From VGJJ01 sp964480705 (lineage in GTDB: Archaea; Iainarchaeota; Iainarchaeia; Iainarchaeales; VGJJ01), in the NCBI GenBank assembly GCA_964480705.1, contig CAYZPC010000015.1, positions 1 to 20,781 on the forward strand: 20,781 bases of DNA, read 5' to 3'. Below are positions 7,287 through 13,417 of the stretch, in pieces. A program made the translations under genes and the position numbers. The notes beneath the pieces are model-generated. The model saw only the letters and a program-made list of their open reading frames with translations, searched no databases and was not told where the DNA came from. How positions within the stretch are numbered: the first letter of the stretch is position 1; the number at the start of each line of letters is the position of its first letter.

Positions 7287-8219
7287 TCACTTCACTAATT
7301 GCACGGCCACTTGGAGTGCAATAAACACCACATACATGCTCAAAAAAATTACTCCTTGCACGCGTCCCACTCCCTCATGTTTGATGAAATAGTACACGAG
7401 CATGGAGTTGGCCATGACAATAAAGGCAACCGGCAGAACAAAATCAGAAAAGTGAACCACGTTCGTTGAGAGTGCAAAAATACTTCCCAACACTAACGTC
7501 AAATTCATCACACTGCTTCCGAGTATTTCTCCAATTGCCAGTGCCACTTCTCCTTTTCTCACCGCAGTAAAATTGATAATCAGCTCAGGGATGGTTGTTC
7601 CTAATGATACGAGCGTGAGTCCAATGATTCCGGCAGGAATATTCAAATTAGCCGCGATGGTAATTGCGGCGTGAACTAAGAAGTGTGCACTCACCGTGAG
7701 GAGAACAATTCCCCCTAAAAATAGTCCAATAACATTGGCCACATTTTTTTGTTTGATTTTTCCATCGCGTTGAGCGGGGATTTTTTCTTTCATGACAAAA
7801 AAAACGTAAAACAAAAATACGCTCAATAACACTAGTCCTTCGCCCGTGTGCGCGGTGAGGTTTACTAAAAGCGTGAGCGGAATGAGTGAAATGAGCAGCA
7901 GCATCTCCGCGCTATCCAATACATGCTTGCGTGAAATCTTAATTTTTCTAAAAACGGTTGCCACACCAATAACCAGGCAAATGTTCGCCACCGTGCTTCC
8001 TAATGCATCTCCCACTCCCAACTCTGGTTTTCCTTCCAGTGCTGAAATGCTTCCCACCATCAAATCCGGGAGGGACACAAACACGGCCACGACAATGAAA
8101 CCAAATGCCATTCGTGATATGCCATAATGGTCGGAGAGGCGTATACTATTGTCTATCGTCCACCGGCTCGATTGCACTAACGCGAGCAACGCTGCTCCAA
8201 ATACAACATATTCCAGCAC
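7287..8219 (-). CDS. Na+/Ca2+ exchanger-like cation antiporter (CaCA superfamily)
   Basis: This is a 310-residue integral membrane protein with about ten hydrophobic segments and the two inverted alpha-repeats of the CaCA superfamily. Alpha-1 reads FVSLPDLMVGSISALEGKPELGVGDALGST; alpha-2 reads LGTTIPELIINFTAVRKGEVALAIGEILGSS. It probably exchanges Ca2+ (or another divalent ion) for Na+ or H+. Alpha-1 departs from consensus: GTS-P-E is FVSLPD, and the usual GN..GSN is GD..GST, while alpha-2 has GE..GSS, so the ion site is more acidic than normal. The start is a GTG with no strong Shine-Dalgarno. It follows a 23-codon mini-gene by 24 nt and may be co-transcribed with it. Confidence 0.88.
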   Translation of the reverse strand: MLEYVVFGAALLALVQSSRWTIDNSIRLSDHYGISRMAFGFIVVAVFVSLPDLMVGSISALEGKPELGVGDALGSTVANICLVIGVATVFRKIKISRKHVLDSAEMLLLISLIPLTLLVNLTAHTGEGLVLLSVFLFYVFFVMKEKIPAQRDGKIKQKNVANVIGLFLGGIVLLTVSAHFLVHAAITIAANLNIPAGIIGLTLVSLGTTIPELIINFTAVRKGEVALAIGEILGSSVMNLTLVLGSIFALSTNVVHFSDFVLPVAFIVMANSMLVYYFIKHEGVGRVQGVIFLSMYVVFIALQVAVQLVK

Positions 8220-8243
8220 GCCGGTCGTCCCATTTTAGTGGTC

Positions 8244-8315
8244 TCAGCAGAACTCGCACTGGTGGCTTTCTTTCTTTTCACTTTTTTTCTTCTTATCATC
8301 TTTCTTTTCAGGCAT
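8244..8315 (-). CDS. 23-residue Lys-rich mini-protein ending in H-x-C-x2-C
   Basis: This small gene reads ATG to TGA on the minus strand. Its first 17 residues are nearly all Lys, Glu, Asp and Ser. The last six are H-Q-C-E-F-C, a possible metal-binding CxxC with an adjacent His. Three signals support expression: a GGAGG Shine-Dalgarno 9 nt upstream (8325-8329), a TATA-like box GATTAAAAAC (8355-8364) that would start the mRNA about 18 nt before the ATG, and its place 24 nt ahead of the exchanger gene. No function is known to me. It could regulate or assist the exchanger, bind metal, or be an upstream ORF controlling translation. A chance ORF of this size is common; the promoter and Shine-Dalgarno are what make it credible. 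Confidence 0.55.
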   Translation of the reverse strand: MPEKKDDKKKKSEKKESHQCEFC

Positions 8316-8324
8316 ATTGGGATT

Positions 8325-8329
8325 CCTCC
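8325..8329 (-). promoter_or_regulatory. Shine-Dalgarno of the 23-codon mini-gene
   Basis: Reads GGAGG on the minus strand, 9 nt before the ATG at 8315. It is the best Shine-Dalgarno in this intergenic region and decides the start. Confidence 0.55.
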
Positions 8330-8354
8330 GCACACGCAAACTATCAAATTGCCC

Positions 8355-8364
8355 GTTTTTAATC
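8355..8364 (-). promoter_or_regulatory. TATA-like box upstream of the mini-gene and exchanger
   Basis: GATTAAAAAC on the minus strand. Initiation about 26 nt downstream, near 8333, would leave an approximately 18-nt leader containing the Shine-Dalgarno. Confidence 0.5.
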
Positions 8365-8387
8365 CTTCTCCACCTTCACTTCTCACG

Positions 8388-8393
8388 AAATAG
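8388..8393 (+). promoter_or_regulatory. Weak TATA-like box of the malic enzyme gene
   Basis: AAATAG is centred 23-24 nt before the ATG at 8414, so the spacing fits a leaderless transcript, but the box is a poor match. Confidence 0.25.
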
Positions 8394-8413
8394 CCTCTTG
8401 TGAGTGTGATTTC

Positions 8414-9604
8414 ATGAAGCAAACCATTGGACAACAATCCGTGCGCGTGCACCGAAAAGTGGGTGGAAAATTAGGAACGTATTCCAAAGTCCCCGTTCTC
8501 ACTTCGCACGATTTATCCATTGCATACACTCCTGGCGTGGCGCAGGTCAGTTTAACCGTTCACAAAAATCCCGCCGAAGCGTTTGAACTTACTCTCAAAA
8601 AAAATTCTCTCGCCGTCATTAGCGATGGTTCCAAAGTCTTAGGATTGGGAAACCTGGGCGCGTTGGGTGCTATTCCTGTGATGGAAGGAAAATGCGTCTT
8701 GTTCAAAGAACTCGGTGGCATAGATGCGTTTCCCATTTGTTTAGACACGCAGGATGAAAAAGAAATTATTCAAACCATCCGAAACATTGCCCCCGTTTTT
8801 GGTGCAATTAATCTGGAAGACTTTACTGCGCCAAAATGTTTTCACATTGAAGCCGCGTTGCAGGATTTAGGCATTCCTGTCTTTCACGATGACCAGCACG
8901 GCACCGCTATTGTAGTGTATGCCGGCCTCCTCAATGCGGCCAAAGTTGTAAAGAAACCCTTCACCCAATTGCGCGTCTGCATTAATGGCGCCGGTGCTGC
9001 GGGAAATGCCATTGCTAAAATGCTCTTGGGCAAAAATGTTCCTAAAGGATTTTTGCGCGTGAAAGAAGTCATTCTCTGCGACACGAAGGGAGCGATTTAT
9101 TCCGGCCGAAACGATTTGGATGCTGAAAAAGCTCACCTCGCTTCGTACACCAACCCGCGTCACGTGAAAGGAACCCTCCACGATGCCATTCGCGATATGG
9201 ATGTTTTTATCGGCGTCTCCGTAGCAGGGGCTCTTCCTCCCCAATACATTTCGTCTATGTCACAAAAGCCCATTATTTTCGCCATGGCCAATCCCACTCC
9301 CGAAATAATGCCCGATGCCGCCAAGAAAGCCGGTGCCGCCGTGATAGCAACCGGTCGAAGTGATTTTCCCAATCAAGCGAACAACGCGCTTGCCTTTCCC
9401 GGAATTTTCCGCGGAGCGATGGATGCGCGTGCCACGCGCATTACGGAAGGAATGAAAATGGCTGCGGCGCAGGCGTTGGCATCCATGGTCAAAAAGCCCT
9501 CGCGCGATAAAATCCTTCCCCCCCTTTCCGATAGGCGTATTGCAAAAGTAATTGCTTCTTCGGTAAAAAAACAGGCCCTGCGCGAAAATATTTCCCGCCG
9601 CTAA
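8414..9604 (+). CDS. Malic enzyme (malate dehydrogenase, oxaloacetate-decarboxylating)
   Basis: It converts malate to pyruvate and CO2 with NAD(P)+ reduction, linking C4 acids to pyruvate. At 396 residues it is the short prokaryotic form without a C-terminal phosphotransacetylase domain. Visible motifs are the catalytic Tyr in SIAYTPGVA (Tyr 38), SDGSKVLGLGNLGALGAIPVMEGK, the Lys in LFKELGG (Lys 98), metal-binding Glu-Asp in NLEDF (135-136) and FHDDQHGTA (Asp 160), and the Rossmann glycines NGAGAAG (191-197). FAMANPTPEI and GRSDFPNQANNALAFPG are also typical. NAD versus NADP preference cannot be read. It is divergent from the mini-gene/exchanger unit and ends in a T-rich terminator. Confidence 0.95.
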   Translation: MKQTIGQQSVRVHRKVGGKLGTYSKVPVLTSHDLSIAYTPGVAQVSLTVHKNPAEAFELTLKKNSLAVISDGSKVLGLGNLGALGAIPVMEGKCVLFKELGGIDAFPICLDTQDEKEIIQTIRNIAPVFGAINLEDFTAPKCFHIEAALQDLGIPVFHDDQHGTAIVVYAGLLNAAKVVKKPFTQLRVCINGAGAAGNAIAKMLLGKNVPKGFLRVKEVILCDTKGAIYSGRNDLDAEKAHLASYTNPRHVKGTLHDAIRDMDVFIGVSVAGALPPQYISSMSQKPIIFAMANPTPEIMPDAAKKAGAAVIATGRSDFPNQANNALAFPGIFRGAMDARATRITEGMKMAAAQALASMVKKPSRDKILPPLSDRRIAKVIASSVKKQALRENISRR

Positions 9605-9628
9605 CTATTTTTTTATTTTTTCAATTTT
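9605..9628 (+). terminator. Poly-T terminator after malic enzyme
   Basis: Directly after the stop codon there are runs of seven and six T separated by an A, without a hairpin. This is the usual archaeal U-tract termination signal. It overlaps the 3' end of the convergent membrane-protein gene. Confidence 0.55.
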
Positions 9629-10463
9629 GATTTTCTGCCGGCGTTTCGCTCGCAGAAGGTCGGGTGTTTTTTTCCGCGTGCTCAATTCCTTTGGGTGTCA
9701 GCACCAAAATATTTTCTCTTCCTCGTTTTATTTTTTTAATAATTTTTTCATTTTCTAACTCGCTAACCACTAAGGATACCTTTGCTTCTCCAATTTTCAT
9801 CATTCCTCGCAATTCTTTTTGCGTCATTCGGTTGCCCCCGCGTTTAATGTGCCCAATCACTTCCTCCGCATATTTGTCTAATTCCACGTCGCCCATTTTT
9901 AGTTCATTATTTTCTTTTTTATCCTCGTTTTCATTCTCAACCGAATCGTCTACTGGCTGCTCGTGCGTGCGTGGTCTTTTTTGATGCGTGTATTTCGTCA
10001 CATTCCACACCGCAAACCCTGCGGCAGCGAGTATTATCACTACAATCACCCACCACCCGGCTGCGTTTGCTAGTTGGTTCAAGATCGTGGGCTCATTTTC
10101 TTCTCCGGGGAGTGGTTCATTTGGCACCGCTCCTACTTCGGGAAGCAGAATAATATCCACTGTGTACGTGCCGTCCTTGTCTACTAAGAGTGTGCGCTGC
10201 GCCCGCTGCGTCACCACACCGCGCTCGCGATATTCGGCATCAAGCACATACGTTCCATTTTCTACCGTGAATGCGTATGAGCCGTCTTTGCTTACTTTAG
10301 TTTGAATAGGATTCGTATTAATCGTCAGAATGCTGTTCGGTTGCGCTTCCAGAGTCAAACCATCGTACACGACCCCTTCTACGATTGCCGCGTTACCGCT
10401 CCCCGCAAAAAGCAGTATCAAAAACACTCCGCCCAGGAGGCAGGTCCCTTTCCGTGCGGCCAT
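9621..10463 (-). CDS. Membrane-anchored winged-helix protein with extracytoplasmic beta domain
   Basis: The 280-residue protein has a signal peptide (about 1-25, LLGGVFLILLFAGSGNAA), a beta-rich region (27-108) with GSYAFTVENGTYVLDAEYRE resembling carboxypeptidase-regulatory or PEGA-like domains, and a Pro/Glu linker. A single membrane helix (about 137-155, WWVIVVIILAAAGFAVW) is followed by a charged acidic linker (160-190) and a cytoplasmic winged helix (about 193-262, with MTQKELRGMMKIGEAKVSLVVSELENEKIIKKIKRGRENILVLTPKG). This layout matches archaeal membrane-tethered HTH proteins, which are thought to sense the outside and bind DNA or partners inside. The start at 10463 is 26 nt from a TATA box (leaderless). 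It is divergent from a secreted helical protein that may be its partner. The ligand is unknown. Confidence 0.85.
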   Translation of the reverse strand: MAARKGTCLLGGVFLILLFAGSGNAAIVEGVVYDGLTLEAQPNSILTINTNPIQTKVSKDGSYAFTVENGTYVLDAEYRERGVVTQRAQRTLLVDKDGTYTVDIILLPEVGAVPNEPLPGEENEPTILNQLANAAGWWVIVVIILAAAGFAVWNVTKYTHQKRPRTHEQPVDDSVENENEDKKENNELKMGDVELDKYAEEVIGHIKRGGNRMTQKELRGMMKIGEAKVSLVVSELENEKIIKKIKRGRENILVLTPKGIEHAEKNTRPSASETPAENQN

Positions 10464-10484
10464 TCACTCATCAATGCCCTCCAA

Positions 10485-10493
10485 GTTTAAAAC
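10485..10493 (-). promoter_or_regulatory. TATA-like box of the membrane HTH gene, inside an inverted repeat
   Basis: GTTTTAAAC (minus strand) is centred 26 nt from the ATG at 10463. With 10496-10501 it forms an inverted repeat, GTTTAA-5 nt-TTAAAC (10485-10501), which could be an operator covering the box. Confidence 0.55.
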
Positions 10494-10517
10494 GGTTAAA
10501 CCTTTCGTAAAGTATCG

Positions 10518-10524
10518 TTAAAAA
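10518..10524 (+). promoter_or_regulatory. TATA-like box of the secreted helical protein gene
   Basis: TTAAAAA is centred 26 nt upstream of the ATG at 10547, which has the AGT-ATG context. Leaderless. Confidence 0.55.
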
Positions 10525-10546
10525 CTCCCTCCGCTGTTTGACTAGT

Positions 10547-11179
10547 ATGAGTCCCCTTCGCGCCCTCCTTTTCGCATCCCTCTTTACTCTCCTTTTTTCC
10601 TCCGTTCACGCGGCCACGCTCCCCGTTTCGGTGGATTCGTCTAATGATATTCTCCCTGTTTCCGTTGCGGTAAAGCGCCCCCTGCGCGAGCTGCAAACCT
10701 CTTATGTGGCGGCTGAAGCGGTTCGTCAAGATGAGCGGGAAGCCTACACTCTTCTTCAGCGCCGCCTCCTCAATGTTTCGGAGTCCGAAAAACCCTTGCT
10801 TCGTGCTCAAGCGAGTGAGCAGCGCCAGCGGGTGTTATTTTCAACACTTAACGTGTTAACTATTATTTTTCAGCGCGCCGAATATTCGGTGGATAATTTT
10901 GATGCGGGTCTTCTCCGCATGCGTGTCAAAATTAATTCTATGAATTCGGATTCCATTCCCAACTCCTCCGAGCGATTGTCCCAACTCACGGCGTCTCTTG
11001 CTTCTCTTAAAGAAAAATCCTCTGCCGTTTCTCTTCAATTATCCCGCGCTCCTTCTTCGGTTAATTTGTCCCGCGACCTCATTCAAATCAAATCCGATCT
11101 TTCCACTCTGCTCGCTGAAATAGCGTCTTTCTCCCTGGCGTACCGCTCTCTCGCACAGGACATTGTTTCGCGTTCCTAA
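10547..11179 (+). CDS. Secreted alpha-helical protein of unknown function
   Basis: I do not recognise this 210-residue protein. It has a clear signal peptide (about residues 1-22, LRALLFASLFTLLFSSVHA), then a mostly helical body rich in Arg, Glu, Ser and Leu with heptad-like stretches (RELQTSYVAAEAVRQDEREAYTLL; LSQLTASLASLKEKSSAVSLQL; IQIKSDLSTLLAEIASFSLAYRSL), suggesting coiled coils. There is no second membrane segment and there are no Cys residues. It starts at the ATG at 10547 (AGT-ATG, TATA box 26 nt upstream); an in-frame TTG at 10538 is less likely. It lies divergent from the membrane HTH gene with only 83 nt between, so the two may be co-regulated. Confidence 0.8.
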   Translation: MSPLRALLFASLFTLLFSSVHAATLPVSVDSSNDILPVSVAVKRPLRELQTSYVAAEAVRQDEREAYTLLQRRLLNVSESEKPLLRAQASEQRQRVLFSTLNVLTIIFQRAEYSVDNFDAGLLRMRVKINSMNSDSIPNSSERLSQLTASLASLKEKSSAVSLQLSRAPSSVNLSRDLIQIKSDLSTLLAEIASFSLAYRSLAQDIVSRS

Positions 11180-11185
11180 CGCGCT

Positions 11186-11204
11186 TCTATTTTCCTCATT
11201 TTTT
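11186..11204 (+). terminator. T-rich terminator after the secreted protein gene
   Basis: A run of four T and a run of six T just after the stop, without a hairpin, fit archaeal U-tract termination. They lie directly before the trxB promoter. Confidence 0.4.
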
Positions 11205-11221
11205 GGGGGGTATTCGCAACC

Positions 11222-11229
11222 TATATAAT
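11222..11229 (+). promoter_or_regulatory. TATA box of trxB
   Basis: TATATAAT is centred 25-26 nt before the ATG at 11251, which is preceded by GAGT. It is the clearest leaderless promoter in the window. Confidence 0.7.
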
Positions 11230-11250
11230 TTGTTTCTCGCCTATTCGAGT

Positions 11251-12192
11251 ATGCCTTCTTCTATTCGCGATGTCATCATTATTGGCGGGGGAATTTCCGC
11301 CCACACTGCAGGAGTGTACACGGCCCGCGCCTCCCTCAAACCGCTTATTATTTCCGGCGAAAAAGTCGACCAACTTTCTCTCACCACCAGCGTGGAAAAC
11401 TTTCCCGGCTTTCCCGAAGGAATTCAGGGCCCCGATTTAGTTTCGAATGCCAAAAAACAAGCGCAGCATTTTGGTGCCGAATACGTGGATGGCCGTGCCA
11501 CTAAAATTGTAAAAGTTTCAAAAGGGTATGAAGTCACCACTTCTGAAGAAAAGAAATTCATTGGCCGCACGATTATTTTATGCACGGGCGCGGATGCGCG
11601 CATGACGGGCATTCCGGGCGAGTGGGACTATTTTGGAAAAGGTGTGTCAACCTGTGCCGTGTGCGACGCGGCATTGTATCGCAACAAAACCGCGGTTGTC
11701 ATTGGCGGTGGCGATTCCGCTATGGAAGAATCTCTCGCACTCTACAAGTTTGCGAAGAAAATCTACATTGTCCATCGCAGAGATGAATTCAAAGCCTCTA
11801 AAATAATGCAAGACCGCGTCCTCGCACTCAAAGACAAGATTGAAGTCATTTGGGATTCTGTTCCCACGCAAGTCATTGGAGAAAAATTCGTGAAAGCCGT
11901 GAAAATTAAAAATCTCAAAACAAACAAAGAAACCACTCTCACCACGGATGGTTTTTTTCTTGCCATTGGCCACGTTCCCAACACGGATTTTTTGAAAGGG
12001 TTTATTGATTTAGACGATCACGGTTTCATCAAAGTCAATGGTGTTTCCACCAATCAACCCGGTATTTTCGCCGCGGGTGATGTGATGGACCCGCGCTACA
12101 AGCAAGCCATCACTTCCGCCGGAAACGGTTGCAAGGCCGCGTTGGAAGCCGAATGGTATATTGAGCACTTGAAAGCGGAAGGAAAATACTAG
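11251..12192 (+). CDS. trxB: Thioredoxin reductase-family FAD/NAD(P)H protein
   Basis: The enzyme passes electrons from NAD(P)H through FAD to a thioredoxin- or glutaredoxin-like protein. The 313 residues are the normal low-Mr length. They include the FAD motif IIGGGISAHTAGVY (about 11-23), VENFPGFPEGIQGPDL, the redox pair CAVC (Cys 135 and 138), the nucleotide-binding VIGGGDSAMEE (about 150-160), HRRDEFKAS, and the C-terminal FAD motif PGIFAAGDV. The second half of the FAD motif is unusual (ISAHT rather than PAGLT), and VDQL replaces the common GGQL. HRR normally favours NADPH, but this is not decisive. The start at 11251 is set by the TATA spacing; a longer frame from 11203 would contain the promoter. 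It is probably monocistronic. Confidence 0.93.
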   Translation: MPSSIRDVIIIGGGISAHTAGVYTARASLKPLIISGEKVDQLSLTTSVENFPGFPEGIQGPDLVSNAKKQAQHFGAEYVDGRATKIVKVSKGYEVTTSEEKKFIGRTIILCTGADARMTGIPGEWDYFGKGVSTCAVCDAALYRNKTAVVIGGGDSAMEESLALYKFAKKIYIVHRRDEFKASKIMQDRVLALKDKIEVIWDSVPTQVIGEKFVKAVKIKNLKTNKETTLTTDGFFLAIGHVPNTDFLKGFIDLDDHGFIKVNGVSTNQPGIFAAGDVMDPRYKQAITSAGNGCKAALEAEWYIEHLKAEGKY

Positions 12193-12217
12193 CTTTTTCT
12201 CTGCCGCGCCTTCATTC

Positions 12218-12224
12218 TTTTAAA
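12218..12224 (+). promoter_or_regulatory. TATA-like box of the amino-acid dehydrogenase gene
   Basis: TTTTAAA is centred 45 nt before the ATG at 12266, so the mRNA would have a leader of about 19 nt, unlike most first genes here. A GGGAG at 12249-12253 in that leader could serve as Shine-Dalgarno, with a longish 12-nt spacer. Confidence 0.45.
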
Positions 12225-12265
12225 GTCCCTATTTTTCTTTTTCGCGTTGGGAGTGTGCTTTACAC

Positions 12266-13375
12266 ATGACGAGTTTTGATGAGTTTGGTCCAGAAAAAAT
12301 AATCAACGTGTACGATCCAAAAAGTGGAATGCGTGGCGTGATTGTGATTGACAACACGCGCCGCGGGTTGGGAAAAGGCGGTATCCGCATGACTCCCAGT
12401 GTGAATGTGAATGAAGTCATGCGCCTCGCGCGAACAATGACATGGAAAAATGCTATGGCTGATTTGCCTTTTGGTGGTGCCAAAAGTGGAATCTTTTTCG
12501 ACCCCAAAAACAGCACGCCGCAAAAAAAGAAACAAGTCATTGAAGCCTTTGGCCGTGCCCTCAAGGGGATTGCTCCTTCGTTATACGTCGCGGGCCCGGA
12601 CATTAACACCACCGAAAAAGAAATGGGTCAAATTGCTCTCGCAGCCGGAAACCGAAAAGTCTGCACCGGAAAACCCTCCAAGATGGGCGGCATTCCTCAC
12701 GAACTCGGCTCGACTGGATTTGGAGTAGCTCACTCTACAATGCTCGCGCTCGATTATGCGGGGATTTCTCCTGAGAATGCGCGCGTATCCATTGAAGGAT
12801 ACGGAAACGTCGGCACCTTCGTTCACAAGTTTTTGTCCGAGTGGGGCGTTCCCGTTACAGCTGTATCGGATTCGTCCGGCGTCATCATGGATAAGTCCGG
12901 CCTCAATTACGAACGCTTGATGAATGCCAAACATGAATTTGGTTCCGTGACGCGCTACCGCGGAAAATACGCGCGCAAGGGAACGAATATTCTCACCGCT
13001 CCCGCGAATGTTTTAGTCACCGCGGCTATTCCTGATTTGGTGACTTCTTCCAACATGAATCAAATCAAGCACAAAGTTATTGTGCAGGGCAGCAACATTT
13101 CCATGTCTCCTGCCATTGAAGCAAAGTTGGATGCGCGCGGCGTGTTGATTGTTCCCGATTTTGTTGCCAACGCGGGAGGAGTCATTTCTTCGTACGTTGA
13201 ACATATTGGTGGCACACCCAAAACCATGTTTGCCATGGTTGAGGGAAAAATAAAGAAGAATGTGAAAGCCATGTTTCATGAAATGGACAACACAAAACTT
13301 TCATCCCGCGACGCGGCGATGCGCATTGCCGTGGAGCGTGTGAAACAAGGAAAGTGGAACGGGCCCAAGGCGTAA
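12266..13375 (+). CDS. Glu/Leu/Phe/Val dehydrogenase family amino-acid dehydrogenase
   Basis: It performs reversible oxidative deamination of an amino acid to the 2-oxo acid, probably glutamate. The family signature LPFGGAKSGIFFDP holds the catalytic Lys 73. Lys 61 (TWKNA), GGIRM, and Asp 112 in GPDINT are the other active-site landmarks, and the Rossmann motif is EGYGNVG (about 177-183). VANAGGVISSYVEH is like glutamate dehydrogenase. At 369 residues it lacks about 40 N-terminal residues found in hexameric glutamate dehydrogenases, and its N-terminus (VYDPKSGMRGVIVIDNT) recalls leucine dehydrogenase, which has a similar length. Substrate is therefore uncertain. Confidence 0.9.
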   Translation: MTSFDEFGPEKIINVYDPKSGMRGVIVIDNTRRGLGKGGIRMTPSVNVNEVMRLARTMTWKNAMADLPFGGAKSGIFFDPKNSTPQKKKQVIEAFGRALKGIAPSLYVAGPDINTTEKEMGQIALAAGNRKVCTGKPSKMGGIPHELGSTGFGVAHSTMLALDYAGISPENARVSIEGYGNVGTFVHKFLSEWGVPVTAVSDSSGVIMDKSGLNYERLMNAKHEFGSVTRYRGKYARKGTNILTAPANVLVTAAIPDLVTSSNMNQIKHKVIVQGSNISMSPAIEAKLDARGVLIVPDFVANAGGVISSYVEHIGGTPKTMFAMVEGKIKKNVKAMFHEMDNTKLSSRDAAMRIAVERVKQGKWNGPKA

Positions 13376-13389
13376 GCCTTCCCTCTCCC

Positions 13390-13397
13390 TTAAATTT
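13390..13397 (+). promoter_or_regulatory. TATA-like box of the TGT gene
   Basis: TTAAATTT is centred 24-25 nt before the ATG at 13418; leaderless spacing. Confidence 0.5.
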
Positions 13398-13417
13398 CCT
13401 CTCCCATTCCTTTTCAT

